Both the position numbers and the translations under genes were made by a program. Below, piece after piece: positions 34,454 to 45,543 of a DNA stretch of 64,000 nt (positions within the stretch are counted from its first letter, which is position 1; each line of letters starts with the position of its first letter). This DNA is from Nelumbo lutea. Taxonomy: Eukaryota > Streptophyta > Magnoliopsida > Proteales > Nelumbonaceae. The notes beneath the pieces are model-generated. The model ran no database searches and had not been told where the DNA came from. It saw only the letters and a list, made by a program, of their open reading frames with translations. Location of the stretch: NCBI GenBank assembly GCA_022828595.1, contig JAKGHH010000003.1, forward strand, positions 58,145,759-58,209,758, written 5' to 3'.

Positions 34454-34774
34454 CATATCAGAATTTACTAGGCCCAAAGTATAGGGGGAAATGCATTCTA
34501 ACCGTGAATTGATGCCAAATTCACGGGCAGGGTGTGGTTTATAGGGGGAGAGGGTTAGTTGTAGGGGGACTGGAATTCAAAATTGTTTTCCTATTATAAA
34601 AAAAAGATTTAAAAGAAATGTCTATTTGAATATTATGAAGAGCATTTAAGACTTTCAAATACATCTACAACGCGTCAGATGAGCACTTTCTGTAATGACC
34701 CGCGATCTAAACATTTTAAATCTGTAACTCATTTTCAGATCTGAAACTCAATTTCCGCGTTATCAAACGCCACC

Positions 34775-35483
34775 TAAGTTTAAATTTAAGAGTAATCTTA
34801 AAAATGCATCCTGGTAGGGTTATAATTGTCTTAGATCGAATTCAGTCCTATTAAATGATTCCGAATTTGATCAATTTATAATTGGACTAAATATAGATCC
34901 ACCCCTATCAATAAAGTTGGTTTGAAATTTGAATGTTGTGTTTTTATTAAATTGTCATAGGTTCAAGTTTCATACAAGTAATTATTAAATTTTTTACTTA
35001 TGAAATACAATATCAAAACCATTTTTAGTTCATTTTATTAACACTTTTTCATTATATACATATTATGCATGAGAGTGCAAATGAAAAAATTGGACTTAAA
35101 AGAAATCATATTTAACACATTTTCATTATATACATTCTATGCAATGCAATTTTCACGGGATAGAGACAAGGTTTACAGTAGGGGTGAGCAAGAAAAACTG
35201 AAAAAATTGAACCAAACCAATGATACTGAATTGAAAATTCCGGTTAACTGAACTAGTCGGTTTGGTTTTGGTTAAACCAATATAAAAATCCGGTGATTAA
35301 TCGAACAGACCGGTATACATATATTTCTATATATTATATGTACATTATATATACATATATGTATATTTCATGTATTTTATATTATCCATATATTATAAAT
35401 TACTAAATATGCATTATATATTTATAATATAACATATATTATTATTATTTAAAATGTAAGATTTTATATGCATTTCTAATTTT

Positions 35484-35526
<43 letters not shown>

Positions 35527-37161
35527 ATACATATTATAGATAAAAAGCTGAAAAACCAAGAAACCGAATCGACGACTAATGACCGAAGCGGTCAACTAGT
35601 TAACTGATTAGCTTCGATTCAGTTTCAATTACCGGTTTTTCAAAAACTGATAATAGCAGTTCGATTTAAAAAATAAGCCCATAATTCGGTTAACCGTGAA
35701 CACCCCTAATTTACAACATGACAATGTGATACACTTATTGAGTTGTAAAAATATTAACTATATAGTAAGTAGGCTTGAATCGGTTGCACCTTGAATTTTC
35801 AAAATGGCGAAACATAATAAAGGTGCAAGTGCAACTAATTTAGCCCGAGGTGTATTTTTTTCATGGTACCTGCACTATGTATAGGTTGTAGTTGTGTCTA
35901 TACAAGTTCAAGTAGGAACTTGATAAGCTACAAAAATTTTTACTAATTGGAAGTATAAATGTAGTAAGATCCATCTCAATTATTTTTAACACCAAATAAA
36001 AAAAAAAAAAATCCGATTTGATAACTTAGCCAACTCCATCTTAAAGACTAAAGTTTTTTTGATTGATCAAAAGCATAAGTTGTATATTTGAAAAGTTGGA
36101 GAGGCATCATATATGTATATAAAAAAGTTATGATATGCAAAAAATATTTGACCAATCAACTAAAGAGATATTATTTATTAAAATTGATGGGTGGATTTTG
36201 ATTGATGAAAACTCTTTGGATACCATATTTTCTCGCATCACAGATTTTTCATCCGTCAGATTGAAATAAATGATTTTTCACCTAGTAAACAAAGTAAATA
36301 GCCAAGGGGACAGAATGTCTCTCCTATAAATTATTAAAAAAATAAATAAATGATCACATCCCTTATATTTACTTTTTTTAATACCATAATTTTCTGCGTT
36401 TTGGAAGTACAATTAATGGTACCTTTCCTGGAAATGGGTGTTAATGCAAATTAGAATCTGCGCTGTATTTGGTCCCCTACATGCAAACAAAATAAAATAC
36501 GATGGCTCAATTTGGTAGGATTACTTGTACAATTTTTTATTATCCCATTTTCTAGGCATAAAAGCTAGCTAGGTACTTAAAAAAATAGGCTTTGGTTGAA
36601 TGGGTGAAGGGAGCTATGTGTTCCACCATCTCTCTACCCATTGTCTGGTTGAGTTTCAGTTCATAGTTCATGGGACTTAAGTACAACATCTCACAATAGC
36701 TATCTTTTTAATTCTTTATTTTCATTTTCTCCAATTTAAGTCAACAAGGGCCGTTCTCCAAGCTATCTTCAATCTCTGAGACTAGATTATATGCCTTAAA
36801 GTTTTTTCAGGTACAACTTGTCCTAATAGGCTCCAGCATTCTTGTCTGATATATAGGTTATTCAGGTAAAGAGGTAAAGAGAAAGGCAGGGCGTAGGTAA
36901 ATTACTTATCCACCCTTTAACAGCGTATTAGTTATTCAGGAAGGGTAACCGATACTCTTCAAAATCGTTGTTTACTGTGGAACTCAATATAGTGGTGAAT
37001 GAATGTGGAGATTGTGGTCAATTACCCGATTTTCCTACTAAATAATGGCAAATCAAAGTGTTTTTCAAATATAAATTGGAAGAGACATAACCTTTAGCTA
37101 ATGTTTTCTATGTATTTAATTAAATTGCACTAGTTATAGCCCCTTTTCTTGCAGTGGCGAT
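34775..37161. other. AT-rich intergenic DNA
   Basis: No gene is supported. It contains the hAT-like element at 35179-35708, which includes an (AT)n run at 35489-35520. The remainder shows no domain, long frame or repeat that I could identify. Confidence 0.5.
35179..35708. mobile_element. hAT-like MITE, 530 bp
   Basis: The ends TAGGGGTGAGCA and (inverted) TGAACACCCCTA are clear. The adjoining eight bases GTTTACAG and ATTTACAA agree at six positions, as an aged hAT duplication would. The interior has GGTTTGGTTTTGGTTAAACC-like words, an AT-rich core and an (AT)n run. Confidence 0.65.
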
Positions 37162-37523
37162 TAGGGGTGAGCAAACGGTTTATTCAGTTAGATTTCGAAC
37201 CAAAATCAAAATATTGAAAAACCAAAATTCTCAGTTCGATTTTTGGTTAAAATCGAATTTCAACACTATATATTATATATTAACAAATATATATAATAAA
37301 TGATATATTTTAATACACAATAATATATATATATATATATATATTATAGATAATAAAGTTCAATTAATTTAGCTTTTTCGGTTAACCAAATTTTTAAATT
37401 TGAAAACCGAAATTTTACAAAACCAAAATAACCAAAAACTGAAAAACCCAAGCCAAAAAAATCAAATTAAACCAAAATTTTTCAGTTCAATTATTTTATT
37501 TTAATCGAATAATGCTCACCCTA
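37162..37523. mobile_element. hAT-like MITE, 362 bp
   Basis: The ends TAGGGGTGAGCA and TGCTCACCCTA are nearly perfect inverted repeats. The interior (CCAAAATTCTCAGTTCG, AT core, AACCGAAATTTT) resembles the elements at 18487 and 35179, so the three form a family. The flanking octamers agree at only five positions. Confidence 0.65.
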
Positions 37524-37955
37524 ATGATGATCCCACGAGTTTGATTCCATGCCTTCTATTTTGAATCTCAACTATTGGGAGAGTCCTAACTAATTTGTCA
37601 AAATCATATACGGGGTTGAATCGAAAAGAGCCCTGTTTTGCAAGTTGGTCGATTCAATTATATACATGAACATGATTTTTTAATTGTGGATGACCCAATA
37701 ATAGGGGTTCAATTTAGGTTGGGTTGGGTTGAAAATATATCAATTTTTCAATGCGCCCAAACCTAATTGAAATTCTTCAAGATAGGCAGCTTGACATGTA
37801 GCCCTACCCAATAGTGATCGGTTAGTCACGCAACATCCCTAAACATGTGCTCAAGTCCGCACATGGGCAGGCCATAATCTATCTTGAATCAAAACTAGTC
37901 AGCCCGGTCCAATGACCATCCCGGTTAGCACGCAATAATTCAGGACAAATTATAA

Positions 37956-38219
37956 GGCTGTGTTTGGTTTGGGAGACTAAGGATCTGGAATCAGAATCAG
38001 AATTAGAATGGGCTATTTCAATTCTAATTGTTTGGTTGGGTGGAATCGTAATGGCATTCCCCCATTTGAGGCAATGGTCATTCCCTGCCCTTCCCTTGGG
38101 AATGAAATGCCATTGCTGCTGATTTCAATTCCCATTCCCATTCCCATTCATGTCTAAACCAAACGACTATGAGAATGAATCATTCTGGTTCCGATTCTGA
38201 CTATGAACCAAACGGATCA
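37956..38219. mobile_element. MITE of 264 bp, TAA duplication
   Basis: The ends GGCTGTGTTTGGTTTG and (inverted) AACCAAACGGATCA are flanked by TAA at 37953-37955 and 38220-38222. Inner words GGAATCAGAATC and CATTCCCATTCCCATTC link it to the split MITE at 29095-31029. Confidence 0.7.
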
Positions 38220-38222
38220 TAA

Positions 38223-39090
38223 GAGCAATATATGTAGTGATTGATCGATGCCCATCTTGGCTGACATGGCATATAAGGTTCGAGAAACCCTTCCACTTTA
38301 TAGTGGAGAGAAAAATATAAATAACATAATATTCCGAAAAATAATTATTATAGATTTAAGAATATTTGATAATAAGAATATATAATATAAATAATTTAAG
38401 AAATTTAAATATTGTTGAAATAAAGAAAAATAGATTAGATAATTTATGTTTTATGGATATTAAATAATAGAATAATAATTATAATTATTATTGTACTAAT
38501 AATAAAACATTATTTCACTTATATCAATTAATAATTCAAGAAAATAATTTTTAGAAAAATTAATATATACTAATAATAGTTTTAAAATCTTTATCTATAT
38601 ATATTATATATTTACATGTATTACACTATTTATTGTATTTTTGGTAATTATTTATTGTATTTTTTGATAAATGTATTTTGAATAATCATGTAGAAATCTA
38701 TTTTCATTTTTTTATTTAACAGTAAATTGTCAATAATTATTGGAGATTAAACTATTGTTATTTTAACTTTTTGAAATTTAATTCATGGTATTTATTGGAT
38801 TTATTGTATTTTTGTTATAAATTTATATTCAGAAATTATGTATTTTTGTTATAATTTATTGATTAATATTTATTAAATATTAAACTATTATTGGATATTA
38901 CACTATTTATTGTATTTTCTTAGAAATTTATTTTCACTATAAATTTTAAAATTAAATATTGTTATTATTATATTATAAAAAATTATTAAAAGTGATATAT
39001 CATACATAAATAATTATTAATTATTTAAAAGTTAAAATATAAAAAAAAAACATCTACTTTTATGTGTTTCTATTGTTTCACATTTACTTA
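38223..39090. other. Extremely AT-rich spacer
   Basis: Nothing gene-like is seen. Words such as TTTATTGTATTTTTG recur irregularly between 38590 and 38930 and may be a decayed tandem repeat. The left boundary of the copia element that follows could not be placed inside it. Confidence 0.5.
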
Positions 39091-39329
39091 ACAAAGCCTG
39101 TGTATCGCATACGTCCCTATTAGTTATTTTACTAAAACTAAGACATTGTCTTCTCTTTATCCAATTCAAATAGGGTGCCTCCCTCTTGATGTATTTGTGT
39201 CCAACTACGATTAGTCATTGTATGTCTCTATAAAAGGAGTTGTAAATCTAATACAAATATTAGGTTTTTCATTTTATTCAATTGTTGTTTATTTTTATTT
39301 TTATTTTATTTGCATTCTTATGGCATCAG

Positions 39330-41945
39330 AGCCGATAGATATGGCTCTTAGTGGATCGTCCTCAAATAATTACTTACCTATCGTACCATTTGTCCCAAAC
39401 AAATTAGAGGGAGAAAACCATTGTTTTTTTTTTTTTATTGCTCTAACAATCCTCGAGCATAATGAAAAAGCCAATTTTGACCCTAAAGAATAAAAAAGGC
39501 CATTTTCAACCTCAGACTTTGGTGAAAAGGCCATTCATAGACAAAAATAGACGACGCTTGAAATGACGTCAACAAATTCATTAGACAATGAATAAAATAA
39601 TAAAAATATTCTTAAATGACACTGTGAGAGTTTGAAAAGGCCACTTAGGCCCTAAAGTTTGAAAATAGTTTAGACACTAAAAATTCTATTACTTAAAAAA
39701 ATAAACTTTATCAAATTAGAGTCATTAACAAAACAATAGTTAATTTAATAGTTAATAATTAACAACAATTAAGAGTAGTTACATAAAAACTAACTTAATT
39801 AGCGTAACTAGAATAGTAAATTAACAATCACTTAATTTACTTAATTAACTTAGTTAACTTAGCAACTCAATTTTTTTAGTTAAACTTACTTACCTAATTT
39901 ATTTAATTACTTTATTTATTTAAATAATAGTAACTTAATATACTTTTTTACCAAATTACGACTTTGTCCACTATTTTTCTGGATCAACAGTTTGATCGTA
40001 CGGTAAAAAAGTAATTAAGTCAACTAAATAAATTAACTAATTGATTAAGTCAGTTAAACAAATTAAGCAAAGCAAATATAGCAATTAAACAATCGAAGCT
40101 AATTAAGGTAAAGAAGTAAATTAAATTACTGTTAATTAAGTCAAATAAAATAAGTACATAAAGTAATTATAGTAATTAGGTAAATTAGTTTAATTGGAAA
40201 TTTGAGTTACTAAATTAACTAAATTAATTAAGTAAATTAAGCGATTGTTAATTTACTATTAGTTACACTAATTTAGTTGGTGCTTAAATAATAATTTACT
40301 CTTAATTATTGTTAATTGTTTACTATTAAATTAACTATTGTTATTTTAATGACTCTAAAATGGCCCGTTTTCAAACTTTTGGGTCTAAAGTGGCCTATCC
40401 ATAGACCTGTTCACGGGTCTGGCTTTGGGCCTAACTTTACACTGTCTCCGGCTCAGGCTTTGGGCCGGGCCCATTAGAATTTTGACAAAAGTTAAGCCCG
40501 AGCCTGGCCCATGAATAAGCCTAATTTTATTCATTGCCTAACGGATTCATCAACATCATTTCAAGTGTCATCTGTTTTAACATGAAAGTCCTTTTCATCA
40601 AAGTTTGGGGTCGAAAATAACCTTCTTTTTTTTTTTATTCTTTAGGGTCAAAATTGACCTTTTCACAAAATTCAAAGCTGCCAGAGCCAAAAATGCAAAA
40701 ACTATTGTATCATTAATCATTGCAATATTTCTTATTCATGGCCTTCTTGATATAGTTGAGGGCATGTCTGAATATCCTCCCAAAGAAATCTCATGTAGTG
40801 GTAGTGATGACCTTAATGAGAAGAAGACGAATCCGGCTTATGATACTTGGATCAAGATAGATGAATGGATCCTTAGCTACCTGCTATCATCATTGAATGA
40901 ATGAAAGTATTCTCACACAGGTGGTCGGTCTTTCTACTTCAGTGGAGGTATGGAAAAGTTCTCTCTAAAATCTTTGCTTCTCATTCTAGGGTAAGAATAT
41001 TACAACTTCGCCTTGAATTACAAAATTTTAAAAAGGTTCCTCATCTATTACTGAATTTGTTCGAAACTAGACCATTGGCTGATATGTCGAAATGAAGATT
41101 TAGTTCTACATCTTATCTAGACTTGGACCAGAATATGAGATCTGGTTGTTACAACAACAATTGCCTGCACTTGAAAATTAACCAATCTTTCTTCCCAGTC
41201 AGAATCATGCATCCACACACAAATTCTTTATTCTTTAAACCAAGTTGGTCATGGATGTGGTGGTCGAGGTAGAGGATGCCATAACTATGATATTCCAATA
41301 ATAATGGACCACTGGTGCAATTAATGTCAACTCTGTGGTTGCAATGGACATGTTGCAGTTCTATGTTTCAAAAGGTTTAATGCTTCTTTTCATGGAGAAG
41401 AACAATTAATAATGATGGACCAGAACTCGATCCATCATGGTATCCAGATTCCAGTGCTAGCTCACATATGACACCAGATATTTGAAGTCTCCAATTCTAG
41501 GCAATGGGACAGGTTTGCCAATTACTCATATCCGTTCTTCACGGGCATAGTAAAGATGGGGACTTTGGTTCGATCCTCAAATATTGCGTTTGATCTTCTC
41601 CATTACAATGTTCATAGTCGTAATTTTGTTTGAGTCTTGTCAAGTTGCAAAGAGTCATATATAAGTCTTCTAGTTGGATATCGCTATTATGATTTGTTTA
41701 TGGATGATTTCAATCTCAAGTTTTTCTCATGGCTAAGAAGTTTGATGCATTTGATATTTTTCTTAAATTCAAGACTCATTAAAAATTATTTCTCTACAAA
41801 AATTAATGTTTTTGATCTGAATAGGGAGGTGAATTCTAGTCCTTTACTGTTTATTTGGATCACTTTGGCATTCAACATCACCTCTCATGGCCTCATGCCC
41901 ATGCTCAAAATGGTACGGTTGAGTGTAAACATTGCCATCTGTCAA
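39330..41945 (+). pseudogene. Copia 1 gag-protease-integrase remnant
   Basis: Gag starts at ATG 39330 (MASEPIDMALSGSSSNNYLP) and is interrupted by the insert at about 39463-40667. It resumes with NPAYDTWIKIDEWILSYLLS (about 40830-40900), a conserved copia gag peptide. A CCHC knuckle CQLCGCNGHVAVLC is at 41325-41366. Protease shows WYPDSSASSHMT at about 41440, where the catalytic DSGA has become DSSA. Integrase shows YYDLFMDDF, then DHFGIQHHLS and NGTVECKH (about 41690-41932) in shifting frames. Many frameshifts and stops make it inactive. Confidence 0.8.
39463..40667. mobile_element. 1.2-kb element with long inverted repeats inserted in copia 1 gag
   Basis: The left arm from TGAAAAAGCCAATTTTGACC is inverted at the right end (complement of GGTCAAAATTGACCTTTTCA). 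The pairing continues about 130-140 bp inwards, including CACTTGAAATGATG-like and GGCAATGAATAAAAT words. The core is a low-complexity TAATTAAG-rich stretch with no coding capacity. Long inverted arms without internal genes fit a Mutator-like non-autonomous element, but I could not confirm a 9-bp duplication. Confidence 0.65.
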
Positions 41946-41946
41946 T

Positions 41947-42285
41947 GGACCAGATATTGGTCCAATATGAGTCCATTACAGATGTACCAGGTCCAATTCA
42001 ATCAGATAAATATTTTAGACTAGACTGGTCCAATGACTTATGGACTGTCTGACCTATTCAATTTGGTTTTAATTCAGATTGTATCTAACCCCAACCTGGT
42101 CCATTGACACCCCTACCCCTTATCTTCTGTTAATGGACCAGAATCACCAGATTTAATTCATTACAGATGGACCCCAGGTCTGATCCAATCCAATAAATAC
42201 TTTGGACCATTTAAGTCGGAACTAGTCCAATAAATACTTTTGACGGAATCCAACCCAAACCCAGTCAATTGACACCCTTACCACT
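41947..42285. repeat. Two diverged direct repeats of about 160 bp
   Basis: Both units open GGACCAGA, pass through TTCATTACAGATG-like and CAATAAATACTTTGGACC-like words, and close with AGTCAATTGACACCC or GGTCCATTGACACCC. Unit 1 spans about 41947-42112 and unit 2 about 42134-42285. They start where copia 1 similarity stops, so they may mark a rearrangement. Confidence 0.55.
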
Positions 42286-42657
42286 AAAGAACCATTCCAG
42301 CAAGAAAACTAGCTCCAGGGTGAAGTGTGAAGGTAGGATTCAATTCCAAATCTTGAGAGAGGCCAGGATTCATGTAACATCATTTTTTCTTGAACTTATG
42401 CACCATAAAAGAAGGAAATTAAAAGTTAAGTAAGAAAAATATTTGAATCCATAAATTATAAAAAGGGATAGCAATGAAGAGACAAGAACAATGAACCTGC
42501 TGGTTTGAATACAAGGCAAATCACCAAGAACCGGTTGAGCAAATTAAGTGACCAAACAAACTTTTTTCTCTTTGTTGACACCCCACAAAAAAAAAAAATA
42601 GTGGTAAATTACAAGGCACACGTAGATTAATCGACTTGAGGTATAGCCCAACTGAGT

Positions 42658-43929
42658 CTATGCAAGAAGCCAGAAATTTTTGTAGGTCTTTGTGTTGAGA
42701 ACATAACCTGCATTTTGACCCTTCTTTTGAACTCCAACACATGTGCACTTGCAATTCTCAATCAAATACTCTGCTATATCGATGATCTTTTCTCCTCGGT
42801 TCCTTCCTGAATTTGGTCGACTTAGCCTGCATCTGGATTCAAAAAACACAATTCAAAGATTGAATTGGAAGGAAAATGTTCATGAAAAGTGATCTATATA
42901 TGTGCTTCAACCTTTACATATCATATGGTTAAAGGGTGATGTGTATTTAATTTGGTTTTGTCAAGTGATAGTTTAATAATGAATATGGTTTTAAATAAAA
43001 TGGATTGACGAAATAAGATTCATGTAGCCAACCCCATATAATTGAAATAAGGAATGAATGATGACAATGATGATGATGATGATGATGATATTAGTCAAAG
43101 TGAAAAATGTGATTATTATTTAAGTCGAAGGCCCAAAAACCGGATCAGCCCGACCTAGGTATTTATTCAGGCATGGGACCCCATATAATTTTTCTTTTTC
43201 TTCATTGAAGCAACCAACCCCATACAGTTTGGACAAGGTTTAGATGATGATGAAGTTTTAGAAACAAGTCATTATTCAGGGATAAATGGAAACAAGGCCA
43301 TGGAAGGAGAGATGACTAATGTAATTCTAAGTATAGTTTGGAGGAGAGAATGAATTTTAACCTGAAATTTACAAGAGTATGTAGTTAGATTAGGCTCCTA
43401 ATAAATCCTAATAGCCTATTATTTGATATATATATATATATATATATATGATAGTTTAATTATTTTTGGGGTGTATATTAAAAATGAATGTAGCTCACCC
43501 CAATAATGCTGTGGAAAGGCTACGGCGCTGGCCTATGACAAGGATGTCAACTGAGTGTATCTTGCTTTCCCAAAGAATGGCAGCGACCTTGTCCTTGTCC
43601 TTGCCCTCCATTTCCACCCTCTCTATACGAACTCGCACTTTGGGCTGTGTTGATTTACATATATTCTTCATTTCCTCAAGAAATTCAAGGTCTCCAATTT
43701 GATCTTCTAAGGAGGTGCTGGTGTCGATAGGTATGGGCCTTTTGAGGAGGGTGGAGATTGCTCGGCGACGCCACGAGGTCCGTTCGACATGGAGGAGGAT
43801 CAGCTCGTCATGTTCGAGCAACGCATGGGAAAGAGCCCACTCGAGCGCGCCAGTTGACTCACGGCTAGGATCAGCAACCACCATCACCTTCTTTGCTGCC
43901 CCGGACCCCTTCCACGTCTCCTCTCCCAT
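42658..43929 (-). CDS. Universal stress protein family gene, two exons
   Basis: Small cytosolic USP-domain protein of the adenine-nucleotide alpha-hydrolase-like fold; members bind ATP or act in stress responses, but this one's role is not known. Exon 1 is 43929-43499 and exon 2 is 42832-42658. Exon 1 ends TTGGG before GTGAGC, and exon 2 starts after AATCCAG, joining in frame to give a 201-residue protein. Conserved pieces in order are KKVMVVADPSRESTGALEWA, DELILLHVE, DILVIGQRRSLSTALLG, and in exon 2 AEYLIENCKCTCVGVQKK and TKTYKNFWLLA. An in-frame ATG at 43968 would add 13 residues; MGEETWKGSG is preferred because homologues begin shortly before the VMVVAD strand. A TATA motif lies 140 bases upstream. 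No lesion is visible. Confidence 0.9.
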
Positions 43930-43968
43930 CTTATTATTCACCTCTATGACATTCACAAAGACAATCAC

Positions 43969-44024
43969 CCACCACCACCACCACAGCCACCCACCACCAC
44001 CACCACCACCCCCACCCCCACCTC
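43969..44024. repeat. (CCA)n / C-rich run in the stress-protein gene leader
   Basis: CCACCACC triplets pass into CCCCCACCCCCA on the plus strand. In the gene's sense this is a GGTGGTGG/GGGGGTGG run directly before the upstream in-frame ATG, within the likely 5' leader. Confidence 0.8.
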
Positions 44025-44066
44025 TCGGCTTTAGAAGAGGGTGTTTTGCGGGAAAACTTGGAAACC

Positions 44067-44076
44067 CATATATAAG
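44067..44076 (-). promoter_or_regulatory. TATA motif of the stress-protein gene
   Basis: On the minus strand the sequence is ACTTATATATGGG. It lies about 140 bases upstream of ATG 43929 and about 100 upstream of ATG 43968, a normal place for a plant core promoter. The site is nearly symmetric, so orientation rests on the gene. Confidence 0.5.
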
Positions 44077-44307
44077 TTGAGGTCGCCATTTTCTTATGTT
44101 GATCTACAAGTACAACACCACTATCCCAATAAAAGAAACAACCATCAGTTAGCTCTTCGTTTGTGATTCACGGTTTCAGACCCTCCTGGTCCATACTAAT
44201 GTGGGGGTATGCGTGTTATTGGGACCTCGTCCAAGAGACCAGGTCGAATATCAGGGCCACTAACTTATTACCAACCAATTACCATCTATTATTAGTCATT
44301 TCTTTAA

Positions 44308-44432
44308 GGCTGCATGTGTTTGGTTTGAAGGAAAAAGTAGGGAAAGGAAAGGAAAAGTGAGAAAATCTTTATAAATCTTGTATGGGTTTTCCTCCTTTAA
44401 TTCTTACTTTTTCCTTCAAACCAAACATAGCC
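44308..44432. mobile_element. MITE of 125 bp, TAA duplication, same family as 16152-16280
   Basis: The ends GGCTGCATGTGTTTGGTTTG and CTTCAAACCAAACATAGCC are inverted, with TAA at 44305-44307 and 44433-44435. The core GGGAAAGGAAAGGAAAAG matches the copy at 16152. It sits about 240 bp upstream of the stress-protein TATA motif. Confidence 0.8.
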
Positions 44433-44770
44433 TAAAGGTTTAATTGATTAATAATTTGTTGACTATTTAAAGTTGAGGTAATAGAAGGAGAAATAAAAAT
44501 AACATACAAAAAGATAGGTGACATCAATGGATCAACAATCACAACGTTTCTATTCAATGTTTGGTGACTCTACAATTGCATGGGAATTATAATAATTACA
44601 ATCTTAAGTATCGCACTACCCCCCCCCTCCCCAACTTTCTTAATAATCTGAATATTATAAATTAGTAATGGAACCACCTCCCTAAGATACAAGATCGAGT
44701 TGTATAGTATAATGGAAACTGTATATAAGAAGAGAAATTGGAAGTCATCAGATGCCTCCACACAAGAATA

Positions 44771-44826
44771 TATAGTTGCATGAAGCCTCCAAGGTGGATA
44801 TAGTTGCATGAAGCCTCCAAGGTGGA
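44771..44826. repeat. 28-bp perfect tandem pair
   Basis: The unit from TATAGTTGCATGAAGCC to AAGGTGGA occurs twice without change (44771-44798 and 44799-44826), a recent small duplication in intergenic DNA. Confidence 0.95.
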
Positions 44827-44940
44827 TATGTGTTTGAGGAGAGAAGATCCATTAAGATCTTCTCAATAGCGACTCCGATTGCAGAGTGAGATAAGCACCA
44901 TTCTCTATGTGTTGATTTTGAGGTATTAGTTAGAGATCTA

Positions 44941-45543
44941 TGTTATGGGCCCGGGAGTAGGGTCTCGTCATGGGACGGTCCACGGGGAGAACCTCTTGCT
45001 TCCCCTTGCGCCTTTCCTTGCGTGCAGACCCCATTGTGGAAAACCAAATGGGTGATTTGTCCAAAAGACCACTCGAAATCTCCTCACTCTTCTCTTGACT
45101 GGAAACCGAATGCCTTATTTCAATTCATAGCTCTTTAAATAGGAGATTACAAAAGGGGGTTTCTTGTTGGATTCGGCTAGGCTAGGGTAATCCATATCAA
45201 ACTCAAACTTCTACTTCTAATGGTAGCACAACTCCTACTTTAGTGGAAAACAGAACTCTTACTAAGAAGATAAGATAAGATAAGGATAAGAGATTAGGGA
45301 TAATGCAGCTGGCGGCGAGTTGGCGAGCAGAGTTGTTGTGGAAAGATAAGTGTGGGCCTACCCTGATGAGCTGTCGTGTGGGCCTTGCTCTACTGCTGTT
45401 GCTGGGTGTTGCGTGCGTCTCACAGTGCTACTGCCATGTGGTGCATGCTACTGCCGTGCGGTCCATGCTACTGCCTAGTGCTGTTGCCGTGCGGTGCATG
45501 TTGCGCACTACCGGGCGGTGCATGCTGCTGTGCGTCCATAACA
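44941..45543 (-). repeat. Composite element LTR 1 (3'-most LTR)
   Basis: It starts TGTTATGGGCCCGGGAG and ends GTCCATAACA, with perfect 8-bp terminal inverted repeats. Compared with LTRs 2 and 3 it lacks the AAATAAATTACCTACTTCT segment near 45220 and has an extra block of about 20 bases in the GTGCATGCTACTGCC repeats near 45440. Confidence 0.92.

Larger units (their letters stand above)
31073..34774. mobile_element. Candidate TIR unit: perfect 15-bp inverted ends with TAA on both sides
   Basis: The left end GGTGGCGTTTGATAA (31073-31087) is exactly inverted at 34760-34774, and TAA lies next to each end (31070-31072 and 34775-34777). This fits a Tourist/PIF-type element. Its interior now holds a leader-like frame (31723-31845) and duplication copy 2 (31846-34453). 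The simplest reading is a shorter MITE into which copy 2 was placed later. Two unrelated half elements of one family would look similar. Confidence 0.5.
39090..41950 (+). mobile_element. Copia 1: decayed Ty1/copia element, interrupted by a TIR element
   Basis: The 5' part of an LTR ends near 39318 (its start was not found) with a TATA motif CTATAAAAGG at about 39226. The primer-binding site TGGCATCAGAGCC follows at 39321-39333, one mismatch from the initiator-Met-tRNA site TGGTATCAGAGCC. Gag, zinc knuckle, protease and part of integrase follow in that order, as in Ty1/copia elements. RT, RNase H and the 3' LTR are absent; similarity stops near 41945. Confidence 0.8.

Noticed and set aside
43466..44080. 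Plus-strand frames over the stress-protein exon 1 and its leader, including a proline run
   Set aside because: They are shadows of exon 1 and of the (CCA)n run; the minus strand has the USP motifs and consistent splice sites.
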